DNA from: Pseudomonas mendocina
Lineage (GTDB): Bacteria; Pseudomonadota; Gammaproteobacteria; Pseudomonadales; Pseudomonadaceae
Direction of reading: 5' to 3'
Length of the DNA: 64,000 nt
Assembly (NCBI RefSeq): GCF_003008615.1
Contig: NZ_CP027657.1
Location: 496,001-560,000, forward strand
Shown here: positions 1-7,502 of the stretch, piece after piece
How the letters are laid out: each line of letters opens with the position of its first letter
How positions within the stretch are numbered: position 1 is the stretch's first letter
Notes under the pieces: generated by a model
The model's input: only the letters and a program-made list of their open reading frames with translations
Database searches by the model: none
Told to the model about the DNA's origin: nothing
Translations under genes and position numbers: made by a program

Positions 1-146
1 GCGGGCGCTCCCTCCCCGGCGCGGTAACAGCTGTGCCGAATCAGGCAGACGTAGGACGGATCGGAACGCCGACCACTCGTGGCGTTAGCGAACAGTCCAC
101 CGATCCATGCCAAACCTGGCAACACGCGATCGCTCGAAATTCCATT

Positions 147-224
147 GGCGTACTGCTTCGCGACGACTGCATGGATGCAGGAGGTAGAGCGACGCAGGAT
201 GCTAAAGCCGAGTACGCCCTACGC
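147..224. repeat. 78-bp intergenic repeat, copy 1
   Basis: This segment is identical over 78 bp to 13353-13430. It begins GGCGTACTGCTTCGCG and ends GAGTACGCCCTACGC, so its ends carry the inverted octamers GGCGTACT and AGTACGCC. A shorter version lacking the middle lies at 11968-11991. It is a REP-like intergenic element of the kind abundant in pseudomonads; no transposase is associated. Confidence 0.8.
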
Positions 225-353
225 TCTAGCGGCCTCGCCCCAAATCATCACCGCTCCCACCTGGGAGATCGCCAGATAGCCCGCCCCTGCCTTGAGCACC
301 GTACCGCCCAACACCGAAGCCTGGCTGGGCACAACCTCGGCGGTTGCCATCAT
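219..353 (-). pseudogene. Remnant of MFS transporter C-terminal region
   Basis: The minus strand reads a 44-codon frame. Its middle (GGTVLKAGAGYLAISQVGAV) matches the C-terminal GGAVIKAGLGYPAISLAGAA of the intact MFS exporter encoded at 978-2159, about 15 identities in 21 positions. The match ends near the 78-bp repeat, which supplies the stop codon. The rest of the transporter is missing. I read it as a decayed fragment of a related exporter gene, possibly left by recombination or by insertion of the repeat. It is unlikely to make a functional protein. Confidence 0.6.
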
Positions 354-399
354 GCGATGGAGATGCCGCAAAAGTGGATCACTCATAAAGCCTTTAATT

Positions 400-417
400 G
401 GATCAATACCTTGATCC
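400..417. promoter_or_regulatory. Operator-like palindrome upstream of AhpD-like gene
   Basis: GGATCAA-TACC-TTGATCC is a perfect inverted repeat with 7-bp arms and a 4-bp centre, 61 bp before the AhpD-like start. It looks like a site for a dimeric regulator; the cognate regulator is unknown. Confidence 0.45.
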
Positions 418-478
418 TCTTAGTTGTCTTAATGGGGCAACGCCTTACTGATTCCACATCCTCAAAGGGTATTGCTCC

Positions 479-928
479 ATGAATCGTATTAACTGGTTTG
501 AGGCATCAGCCGGTGCAGCTAAAGCACTGGGAGGTCTGCACCATTTCGTCACCACCGGAACAAACCTGCCGCCTCAACTCATCCATCTCGTGTTCTTGCG
601 GGCGTCACAGATCAATGGATGCGCGCACTGCATCGATATCCATTCACGGGATCTGATCAAGGGAGGTATGTCAGTAGAAAAACTCGTGCTGGTGCCTGTC
701 TGGCATGAGGCCGCGGATCTGTTTTCTGAGCAGGAACGCTCCGCTTTGGCCTGGACGGAAGAAGTGACCTTGGTCAGTGAGACGCATGTTTCCGACGCAG
801 CTTATGCCGCAGTATCGTCCGCATTCACCCCGAAAGACCTGGTCGACCTTACGGCGGCTATCGCAGCCATGAACGCTTTCAACCGTATGGGCGTCAGCTT
901 TCGCTTGAGTCCTGCTGCGAAGGCGTAA
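479..928 (+). CDS. AhpD-like carboxymuconolactone decarboxylase family protein
   Basis: This 149-residue protein belongs to the alkylhydroperoxidase AhpD/carboxymuconolactone decarboxylase family. It carries the redox signature C48-A-H-C51 followed by H55, the CxxC-x3-His arrangement that reduces peroxides in AhpD. The length is typical of the single-domain form. The start ATG at 479 follows AAAGGG at a reasonable distance. A perfect palindrome at 400-417 suggests dedicated regulation. The MFS exporter gene downstream is convergent. A peroxidatic or thiol-disulfide role in the cytoplasm is the family inference; the true substrate is unknown. Confidence 0.85.
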   Translation: MNRINWFEASAGAAKALGGLHHFVTTGTNLPPQLIHLVFLRASQINGCAHCIDIHSRDLIKGGMSVEKLVLVPVWHEAADLFSEQERSALAWTEEVTLVSETHVSDAAYAAVSSAFTPKDLVDLTAAIAAMNAFNRMGVSFRLSPAAKA

Positions 929-977
929 ACCGAAAAGGGGTGGATCATTAATCCGCCCCTTTCCAATTGCCGCTCTC

Positions 978-2159
978 TTAGATCGCCGCAGCTGCCACTG
1001 CCCTGGAACGCCAGGCAAACCCCAGCACCATCAGCAGTCCCAGCCCCGCCATCGCCGCACCGGCCAGGGAGATCGCCGGGTAGCCCAGCCCTGCCTTGAT
1101 CACCGCACCGCCCAGTGCCGCGCCGATGGCGTTACCCAGGTTGAAGGCACCGATATTCACTGCCGAGGCCAGGTTGGGTGCGGCCTTGGCCGCCTCCATC
1201 ACGCGCATCTGTAGCGGCGGTACGATGGCGAAGCTGGCGATGCCCCAGATCAGGATGGCCACGGCGGCGGGCAGCGGCCAGCGCATCAGCACGGTGAAGG
1301 CCAGCAAGACCAGAATCAGAGTACCCAGCGAGACGATCAGAGTGCGGTCGACGGAGCGATCCGCCGCCTTGCCGCCCCACACGTTGCCCAGCGTCAGGCC
1401 GATGCCGTACAGCACCAACATGGCGGTGATGAAGGCGGTGGAGGCCTGGGTCTCGCTGCTGAGGATCGGCGCGATATAGGTGAACACGGTGAACATCGCG
1501 CTGGAACCGATCACGGTCAGGGCCAGCGCTGCCAGCACCGGACCACGGCCCAGCACGCGGATTTCAGCCAGTACGCCGTCGCTCTTCGGCAGCGGCACAT
1601 TGGGCAGCGCGAACCACAGCGAGAGCATCGCCAGCACACCGAGGCCGGTGATGCCCCAGAACGCCGTGCGCCAGCCAAACACCTCACCGAACCAGGCCGC
1701 CAGCGGCACACCGCCGATGGTCGCCAGGGTCAGGCCCATGAACATGGCCGCCACCGCCCCCGCACGTTTGTCTGGTGCGACCACGCTGGCAGCGACGATG
1801 GAGCCGACGCCGAAGAAGGCGCCGTGGTTGAGCGAGGTCACCACCCGGGCGATCAGCAGGCTGGTGTAGTCAGTCGCCAGGGCCGACATCAGGTTGCCCA
1901 GGGTGAAGATGGCCATCAGCCCGATCAGCAGATAGCGCCGAGGAATCTTGCCGGTGGTCAGGGTCATCAGTGGTGCGCCGAGCAACACGCCCAGCGCATA
2001 GGCGCTGACCAGCAGGCCGGCGGCGGGAATGGAAACGCCGAGATCGCTGGCGATACCCGGCAACATGCCCATGGGGGCGAACTCGGTGACACCGATGCCG
2101 AAGGCACCGATGGCGAGTGCAACGAGTGGTGGATTGATACGCATGGAAAGTCTCCTCAT
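978..2159 (-). CDS. MFS transporter, AraJ/NepI-type drug or sugar efflux
   Basis: This 393-residue inner-membrane protein has the 12 hydrophobic segments of the major facilitator superfamily. It most resembles the DHA1 branch containing AraJ, YdhP and NepI: an N-terminal GAFGIGVTEFAPMGMLPGIA segment and a loop ending GKIPRRYLL. It probably exports a small molecule by proton antiport. A LysR gene starts 80 bp away on the opposite strand, the usual arrangement for a regulator of its neighbour. The C-terminal part has a decayed relative at 219-353. Substrate cannot be told from sequence. Confidence 0.85.
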   Translation of the reverse strand: MRRLSMRINPPLVALAIGAFGIGVTEFAPMGMLPGIASDLGVSIPAAGLLVSAYALGVLLGAPLMTLTTGKIPRRYLLIGLMAIFTLGNLMSALATDYTSLLIARVVTSLNHGAFFGVGSIVAASVVAPDKRAGAVAAMFMGLTLATIGGVPLAAWFGEVFGWRTAFWGITGLGVLAMLSLWFALPNVPLPKSDGVLAEIRVLGRGPVLAALALTVIGSSAMFTVFTYIAPILSSETQASTAFITAMLVLYGIGLTLGNVWGGKAADRSVDRTLIVSLGTLILVLLAFTVLMRWPLPAAVAILIWGIASFAIVPPLQMRVMEAAKAAPNLASAVNIGAFNLGNAIGAALGGAVIKAGLGYPAISLAGAAMAGLGLLMVLGFAWRSRAVAAAAI

Positions 2160-2239
2160 CTATGCCGCGAATGCTACGATCCAGCCTTTACCGGCGGTAG
2201 ATGGCTTTTCTGGCAAACACCTTTGCTTACGGAGCACAA

Positions 2240-3133
2240 ATGGACATAGGCGGCAGATCAGGCGACATGGTGGTGTTCGCCACCGTGGCGGAGGAAGGCA
2301 GCCTGTCGGCCGCTGCACGCGCACTGGGGCTGACACCCTCGGCAGTCAGCCGGATCATCGCGCGCACCGAGCAGCGCCTCGGCACCCGCCTGCTGTTGCG
2401 TACCACCCGCGCGATCACCTTCACCGCCGAGGGTGAGGCGTACCTGCGCGGTGCCCGGCGCATCCTCGCCGACATGGCCGAGGTCGAAGAAGCCATCGCC
2501 GACCAGGGCGTGCCTCGGGGTCGCTTGCGCGTCAGTGCTGCGCTCGGTCACGGGCGGCTGGCCATCGTGCCGCTGGTAGCCGCATTCAGCGCGCGTTACC
2601 CGAACATCACCGTCGACCTCAGCCTGGGCGACGAAGTGGTCGACATTCTCGGTGGCCAGGCTGACGTGGCCGTGCGCTTCGGCCATCTGCCGGACAGCCC
2701 GTTGACCGCCCGCAAGGTCGGCGAAACCGGCCAGGTGGTGGTGGCCTCCCCCGACTACCTGCAGCGCCACGGCACGCCGCAGCAACCGGAAGACCTGCTG
2801 CAACACAACTGCCTGCGCTTCAACTTCCGCCGCGCCGAACCCAACTGGCCGTTCATCCGTGACGGCAAGGAATTCTCTCTGAAGGTCTGCGGCAATATCG
2901 AATGCAGCAGCGGCGAAGCGCTCGCGCAGTTCGCCCGGGTCGGCGCTGGCATCGCGCGCATCGGCGAATTCAGCGTGGCAGAGGATCTGCAACGCGGCGA
3001 TCTGGTGCCGCTGCTGCAAACCTGGAACCCCGGTGACCGGGAGCCGATTCATGCGGTGTTCGTTGGCGGCTCGGCCATGCCGGCGCGCGTACGGGTGTTC
3101 GTGGATTTCCTGCTGGAGCATCACCGGATATGA
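2240..3133 (+). CDS. LysR family transcriptional regulator
   Basis: A 297-residue LysR-type regulator with an N-terminal winged helix-turn-helix (about residues 5-63, including SLSAAARALGLTPSAVSRII) and a C-terminal periplasmic-binding-protein-like effector domain. I chose the ATG at 2240 because GGAG lies just upstream and the length then fits the family; an in-frame upstream start at 2201 would intrude on the divergent promoter. It is divergent from the MFS exporter and probably controls it. The subgroup with the RTTRAITFTAEGEAY wing is common among regulators of exporters and oxidoreductases. Confidence 0.88.
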   Translation: MDIGGRSGDMVVFATVAEEGSLSAAARALGLTPSAVSRIIARTEQRLGTRLLLRTTRAITFTAEGEAYLRGARRILADMAEVEEAIADQGVPRGRLRVSAALGHGRLAIVPLVAAFSARYPNITVDLSLGDEVVDILGGQADVAVRFGHLPDSPLTARKVGETGQVVVASPDYLQRHGTPQQPEDLLQHNCLRFNFRRAEPNWPFIRDGKEFSLKVCGNIECSSGEALAQFARVGAGIARIGEFSVAEDLQRGDLVPLLQTWNPGDREPIHAVFVGGSAMPARVRVFVDFLLEHHRI

Positions 3134-3311
3134 GGGCGTCGCGCGCTGCCTCGCCAACCTCCGCCAGGCGTCGCCAGCAAACACCTGTGAAGCCGGCTGC
3201 ACGCAAGGCTTGACCGGCAATCAAGCTGGTATGATCGCAGCCGTGCGCTCAAGCACCCGCCATCCGTGCCCGCCACGGATGCCTATGGAACGGCCATCGA
3301 ATCGCTGATCA

Positions 3312-3923
3312 ATGAACAAGTTCGACAATTACAAAGCCATTGCCGACAGCATCGCCACGCTGCTTTTTCCTCATGCGGAGGTCGTCATCCACGACCTGGC
3401 CAGCCAGACGGTCGCGCACATCGCCAACAACACTTCCAAGCGCAAACTCGGTGACGAGTCGGCGCTGGAAGACCTGGCGCAAGACATCATCTCGGCGTCC
3501 AACCTCGGGCCCTACGAGAAGCTGAACTGGAACGGCCAGAAGGTGCGCTCGATCAGCAGCGTGCTGCGCAATGACCAGGGCGAGCCCGAGGCGCTGATGT
3601 GCATCAACCTCAACCTGTCGGTGCTCGACCAGGCGCGTGAAGCGCTCGATGCGTTCTTCCAGATGAGCCGCATCATTCCCCAGCCGGACGCCCTCTTCCG
3701 CGATGACTGGCAGGAGCGGATCAACACCTTTCTGCACAGCTGGCTACGCGACAGGCAGCTGTCTCTCGGTGCGCTGAACCAGAAGCACAAGAAGGAGCTG
3801 ATCGAGGCGCTTTTCAAGGAAGGCGCGTTCGATGGGCGCAGCGCGGCAGACTACGTCGCCAATGTGCTGAACATGGGCCGCGCGACGGTCTACAAATACC
3901 TCAAGGCCCTGCGCGCCGCCTGA
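3312..3923 (+). CDS. YheO/DauR-like PAS and HTH transcriptional regulator
   Basis: This 203-residue protein has an N-terminal YheO-type PAS-like domain (about residues 5-115, with the motif FPHAEVVIHDLASQTVAHIANN) and a C-terminal DNA-binding domain (about 150-203, ending GRATVYKYLKALRA). The arrangement is that of DauR, the regulator of D-arginine catabolism in Pseudomonas, and of YheO. Its 3' end overlaps the cyclodeaminase gene tail-to-tail by 23 bp, so it is the likely regulator of that dehydratase-cyclodeaminase pair. No strong ribosome binding site precedes the ATG at 3312. Confidence 0.85.
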   Translation: MNKFDNYKAIADSIATLLFPHAEVVIHDLASQTVAHIANNTSKRKLGDESALEDLAQDIISASNLGPYEKLNWNGQKVRSISSVLRNDQGEPEALMCINLNLSVLDQAREALDAFFQMSRIIPQPDALFRDDWQERINTFLHSWLRDRQLSLGALNQKHKKELIEALFKEGAFDGRSAADYVANVLNMGRATVYKYLKALRAA

Positions 3924-4878
3924 TAGCAGGCAGCGTCATGACAGACTGGAGCGCGCAAAGCGCGATCTGCGCATCCTGCACGGCGACCCCGGTCAGGTCG
4001 ACCAGGGTGATTTCATCGTCGCTCGTGCGCCCGGCAATTCGCCCGTCCAGCAAGGCGCCGATTTCACCCAGTTGCGCCTCCTCGATCAGCCCTGCCTTCA
4101 AGGCGTGGGACACCTCGCCGTACTGACGGCATTGCACGATTGAATCCACGATGATGCGATCGGCCCGCGCGACCAGCAGCGGGTCGAGTTCCTGCTTGCC
4201 CGGCGCATCCGCACCGACTGCGGTGATATGCGTACCCGGCCTGATCCACTCATTGTCGAGAAGCGCTGCGCGCGATGGCGTGGTGCAGACGATCAGGTTG
4301 GCGCCCTCCGCCACCCGCCGTGGTTCCGTGGTGGTGTGAACGTCGAATCCGAGCGCACAGGCGAACGCGCTGTACGACTCCAGCGCGGCCTCGCTGCGGC
4401 CCCAGACGATCACCTTGCGGCACGCGGTAACCGGCAGCAGTTGTTCGAGTTGCATGCGGGCCTGCATTCCCGTGCCGAGAATGCCGATGGCATGCACCTC
4501 ACGCGGCGCCAGAAGTCGTGCCGCGATGCGCCCAGCCAGTGCCGTGCGCATGCAGGTGAGCCAGCCTTGATCCTGCAACAGTGCAAGCGGCTGACCGTTG
4601 CTGGCCGACAGCACCAGCACCAAGCCGTCGTTGCTCTCCAGCCCTTTGCTGGGGTTGTCGTAGAACCCGGTTGAAACCTTGACGGTGAAGGTTTCGCTGC
4701 CCTCTACGAAGGCGGATTTGACGCAGCAATCGCCGTTCGCACCGGTGAAGGCGAAGGTTTGCACCGGAGGCACCTGCACCTTGCCATTGGAGAACGCGAC
4801 GAAGCCTTCTTCGATCCACTGCACCGCCAGGTCTAGGTCGATGTGGGCAACGATTTGCTGCTTGTCGACGATCCTCAC
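3901..4878 (-). CDS. Ornithine cyclodeaminase/mu-crystallin family protein
   Basis: A 325-residue member of the ornithine cyclodeaminase/mu-crystallin family. The Rossmann NAD(P)-binding motif GILGTGMQARMQLEQL lies at about residues 132-147 and the conserved region around K67 and R111 is present. The start is GTG at 4878, overlapping the stop of the upstream dehydratase as GTGA, so the two are translationally coupled. Dehydratase plus cyclodeaminase pairs occur as EutB-EutC in ectoine catabolism and as hydroxyaspartate dehydratase-iminosuccinate reductase in other bacteria. The partner genes of those pathways are absent here, so an imine reductase or ammonia-releasing activity on an unknown amino acid is as far as one can go. 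Confidence 0.85.
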   Translation of the reverse strand: MRIVDKQQIVAHIDLDLAVQWIEEGFVAFSNGKVQVPPVQTFAFTGANGDCCVKSAFVEGSETFTVKVSTGFYDNPSKGLESNDGLVLVLSASNGQPLALLQDQGWLTCMRTALAGRIAARLLAPREVHAIGILGTGMQARMQLEQLLPVTACRKVIVWGRSEAALESYSAFACALGFDVHTTTEPRRVAEGANLIVCTTPSRAALLDNEWIRPGTHITAVGADAPGKQELDPLLVARADRIIVDSIVQCRQYGEVSHALKAGLIEEAQLGEIGALLDGRIAGRTSDDEITLVDLTGVAVQDAQIALCALQSVMTLPAIRRRAGP

Positions 4879-5852
4879 GCCAACGCTCCGAGGAATTTCT
4901 CGAGGGTGATATTGCGTCCGCAAATCACTACAGCGACTCGCTTGCCACGATACTCCGGCGCGAGTTTCTGCATCGCCGCCACGGCAACGCCAGCCGCCCC
5001 TTCGATGATCCAACGCTCGCTGGCGGCCACATCACGCATGGCTGCCTTGATCTCCTGTTCGGAAACCAGCACGGTGCGATCCAGAAGCTGCTGGCACAGC
5101 GCGAAGGTGATGCTGCCGGGCTCGACGCCTCCGGCGGTGCCATCGGACAGGGTCTCGCCCTCCTCCATTTCAATGAGCGCCCCGGCCTCCAGCGACTTCT
5201 GCAGCGTCGGGGCAACGGCAGGCCAGCAGCCGATGATCTGCGTCGATGGGCTCAGCCAGTTGAGTGCAGTGGCGATGCCAGAAATCATGCCGCCGCCACC
5301 CACGGCGACGAACACCGCATCCAGTTGCTCGGCCTGCTCATGCAGCTCCATACCGATGGTGCCTTGACCCGCGATGACCTGGGCATCGTTGTAGGGCGAC
5401 ACGAACGGTTTGCCCTGGAGCTCGGCCTGGCGCGCGGCTTCGAGTTCGACACTCAGCGGATCCGTATCCAGGCTCACCACCTCTGCGCCCTGCGCACGGA
5501 TGGCGTCGAGTTTGACCCGCGAAGCCGTGGCGGTCGTGTAGACAGTGACCGGCACGCCCAACGTCTTGCCAGCCAGCGCGAGCGCCTGCCCGTGATTGCC
5601 GGACGACGCCGTGATCACCCCGGATTGGCGCTGCACCTCGGGTAGCAGACGGATCTTGTTGCTGGCACCGCGAAACTTGAACGACCCGGTGTGCTGCAGG
5701 TGCTCGCACTTGAGATGAACCTCGCAGCCCGTCATCGCGGAAAGCGCAGCACTGTGAATCAGCGGAGTAACCGCCACCTGCGGCCGCAGCGCGACATGCG
5801 CCTGGCTGATCGCCTCGAAGAGCTGCTGCAGGTAGGTATCGTCGAGTTGCAT
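4875..5852 (-). CDS. PLP-dependent threonine dehydratase/serine racemase family (EutB-like)
   Basis: A 325-residue fold-type II pyridoxal-phosphate enzyme. The cofactor lysine is K59 in GSFKFRGA, followed by ASSGNHGQALA and a glycine-rich phosphate loop GGGGMISG. There is no regulatory ACT domain, so it belongs with catabolic dehydratases, serine racemases and EutB/hydroxyaspartate dehydratases rather than biosynthetic IlvA. It is first in a two-gene operon, overlapping the cyclodeaminase start by 4 bp (GTGA). The reaction is probably elimination of water from a beta-hydroxy amino acid to give an imine that the partner enzyme reduces or deaminates. Substrate unknown. Confidence 0.85.
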   Translation of the reverse strand: MQLDDTYLQQLFEAISQAHVALRPQVAVTPLIHSAALSAMTGCEVHLKCEHLQHTGSFKFRGASNKIRLLPEVQRQSGVITASSGNHGQALALAGKTLGVPVTVYTTATASRVKLDAIRAQGAEVVSLDTDPLSVELEAARQAELQGKPFVSPYNDAQVIAGQGTIGMELHEQAEQLDAVFVAVGGGGMISGIATALNWLSPSTQIIGCWPAVAPTLQKSLEAGALIEMEEGETLSDGTAGGVEPGSITFALCQQLLDRTVLVSEQEIKAAMRDVAASERWIIEGAAGVAVAAMQKLAPEYRGKRVAVVICGRNITLEKFLGALA

Positions 5853-6009
5853 CTGGAACCTCTAACGTCAGAAATGATGAAACGGTTGCCCGTTCTGGCC
5901 CTTGCTCAAAAGCGGCGCGCCGGCGCTGTCGCTCCCGCCTGGAACAGGACGGCGTGACGAGACAGGCGGTGTGAGCTCAACAGTTCACAGCTGCGCCAAT
6001 ATAAAATAC

Positions 6010-6026
6010 AAGTCTACAGTAGACTT
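6010..6026. promoter_or_regulatory. Perfect 17-bp operator palindrome
   Basis: AAGTCTACAGTAGACTT is a perfect dyad with 8-bp arms. It lies about 158 bp before the dehydratase start and 148 bp before the quinone reductase start, in an AT-rich stretch. Its shape resembles operators of GntR (FadR/VanR type) dimers. Which promoter it serves is not clear. Confidence 0.5.
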
Positions 6027-6090
6027 TTATTCCACAAACAACAAGATCACTGCTTGAGGCAGTTCCGCCCTGGCTCGACAACCTACCAAT

Positions 6091-6113
6091 GGTAAGTTAC
6101 TTTTAGTAGGTAA
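6091..6113. promoter_or_regulatory. Operator-like dyad before quinone reductase gene
   Basis: TACTTTTAGTA (6098-6108) is a dyad with 4-bp arms and lies within a wider imperfect symmetry, GGTAAG at the left and GGTAA at the right. Similar AGTAAGTTACT-like dyads are bound by HxlR/YodB regulators of quinone reductases, but here the adjacent regulator is of the TetR family. It may be the TetR site or that of a regulator elsewhere. Confidence 0.35.
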
Positions 6114-6173
6114 TGACTCGCCGACGCTATTTCGCTCAGCGAGCCGCTAACCGTCCCTACTGGAGAGCCAACC

Positions 6174-6770
6174 ATGCACAGCCTGATCGTCGTCGCCCAC
6201 CCCAATCCCAATTCACTGACCCACGCCATTGCTCAGCGCGTCGCAGCAGGCATCACCAGTGCCAACCCGCACCACACCTTCGAGCTGGCCGACCTGGCCG
6301 AGGAAGGTTTCGACCCGCGCTTCAATCAGGCGGATCAGGCGTTGTTCACGAAGCAGGCAGCAGCACCCGCCGATGTCGCAGCCGAGCAACAGCGGCTGGA
6401 TCGTGCCGACGCCCTGGTGATCGTCTACCCGATCTACTGGTGGTCGTTCCCCGCCTTGCTAAAGGGCTGGATCGATCGCGTATTCGCCCAGGGTTGGGCC
6501 TATGAGGACAGTGACAACGGCAAGGTGGTGAAGAAACTGCAACGCCTGCAGGTTCATCTGGTTGCCATCGGTGGTGCCGATGAAGGCACCTTCACCCGAC
6601 ACGGCTACGCTCCCGCGATGAAGACCCAGATCGACCATGGGATTTTCGATTACTGCGGTGCAAGCGTGCGCAGCTCCTCCGTGCTATTGGCTTCGGATGC
6701 CGGTTACCCGGCGGCCCATCTGGAGACTGCACAGAAGATCGGTGCTGGCGTATTCGCTTCCCAGCCCTGA
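6174..6770 (+). CDS. NAD(P)H dehydrogenase (quinone), flavodoxin-2 family
   Basis: A 198-residue cytoplasmic FMN/FAD oxidoreductase of the flavodoxin-like fold family that includes MdaB, KefF and NQO1. The hallmarks are the N-terminal IVVAHPNPNSLTHAIA and the central YPIYWWSFPALLKGWIDRVF, which contacts the flavin and quinone. It probably reduces quinones by two electrons, avoiding semiquinone radicals. GGAG lies upstream of the ATG. The TetR gene follows after 23 bp on the same strand and probably senses a quinone or electrophile. Confidence 0.88.
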   Translation: MHSLIVVAHPNPNSLTHAIAQRVAAGITSANPHHTFELADLAEEGFDPRFNQADQALFTKQAAAPADVAAEQQRLDRADALVIVYPIYWWSFPALLKGWIDRVFAQGWAYEDSDNGKVVKKLQRLQVHLVAIGGADEGTFTRHGYAPAMKTQIDHGIFDYCGASVRSSSVLLASDAGYPAAHLETAQKIGAGVFASQP

Positions 6771-6793
6771 GTCGGAGTGGGACAATCGGGCGC

Positions 6794-7393
6794 ATGACCT
6801 CGCCTACTTCCACGCCCTCGCGCCGACGCCTCCCCCGAGAAGCCCGCACTCGCCAGTTGCTGGAAACGTCGTGGACGCTGATCCGCGATGAGGGCACGGA
6901 CGCTCTCACCCTCGGCCGCCTAGCCGAGGCTGCGGGCATCACCAAGCCGGTGGTCTATGACCACTTCGGCACCCGCAATGGCCTGCTGGCCGCGCTTTAC
7001 GAAGACTACGACATTCGGCAAACCGCCCTCTTCGATGCCGCTGTCGCAGCCGCCAAGCCCACCGTGCAGGACAAGGCCCGCGTCATTGCCAGCGCGTATG
7101 TCGACTGCGTACTGACCCAGGGGCGCGAGATCCAGGGAGTACTGGCTGCACTCAGCGGCTCGCCCGAGCTGGCCGCAGTCAAGCGTCAGTACCAGGAGGC
7201 CTTCATCAAGAAGTGTGCCGGGATATTCGCGCCTTTCGCCGGGCCAGAGGGCGTTTCGACAGCCAGCCTGTGGGCGATGCTGGGGGCCGCCGACGCCCTG
7301 TCGGATGCCGCAGTCGTGGGCGACATCACCGAGGCACAGGCCAAGGAAGAACTGCGCCTGACCATCCTGGGAATGGTTCAGCGCAGCAACTAA
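6794..7393 (+). CDS. TetR/AcrR family transcriptional regulator
   Basis: A 199-residue TetR-type repressor. The N-terminal helix-turn-helix spans about residues 15-62 (GRLAEAAGITKPVVYDHFGTRNGLLAAL), followed by a helical ligand domain. It is cotranscribed with the quinone reductase and probably represses it autogenously through the dyad near 6098. A strong bidirectional terminator follows at 7447-7482. The ligand cannot be predicted. Confidence 0.87.
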   Translation: MTSPTSTPSRRRLPREARTRQLLETSWTLIRDEGTDALTLGRLAEAAGITKPVVYDHFGTRNGLLAALYEDYDIRQTALFDAAVAAAKPTVQDKARVIASAYVDCVLTQGREIQGVLAALSGSPELAAVKRQYQEAFIKKCAGIFAPFAGPEGVSTASLWAMLGAADALSDAAVVGDITEAQAKEELRLTILGMVQRSN

Positions 7394-7446
7394 GGCCCCA
7401 CCATAAGCGGCTCAGCACCTGTAATCGCCCTCGCCACACCCAGCAG

Positions 7447-7482
7447 AAACACGAACGCCCGCATAGGCGGGCGTTTGTGTTC
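7447..7482. terminator. Bidirectional intrinsic terminator
   Basis: The stem AACGCCCGC-ATAG-GCGGGCGTT (7454-7475) is extended by AACAC/GTGTT outer arms with AT-rich flanks. It lies between the convergent TetR and citrate transporter genes and serves both. Confidence 0.8.
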
Positions 7483-7502
7483 AAGCAGACAACCGCAATC
7501 AA

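Larger units (their letters stand above)
1..478. other. Intergenic start of window with repeat and gene remnant
   Basis: No intact gene is visible before the AhpD-like start at 479. Positions 1-146 show nothing recognisable beyond a degenerate repeat-like stretch near 77-107. A 78-bp repeat lies at 147-224, an MFS gene remnant at 219-353 on the minus strand, and an operator-like palindrome at 400-417. Open frames here are short and overlap the repeat. Confidence 0.6.
5853..6173. other. Divergent intergenic region with two palindromes
   Basis: This 321-bp region separates the divergent dehydratase and quinone reductase genes. I see no gene in it. It carries a perfect 17-bp palindrome (6010-6026) and a second dyad around 6098-6108, both in AT-rich, promoter-like sequence. 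Confidence 0.6.

Noticed and set aside
33..482. 149-codon plus-strand frame at the window start
   Set aside because: It overlaps the 78-bp repeat and the MFS remnant, has no recognisable protein features and ends at the AhpD start; it is not a credible gene.
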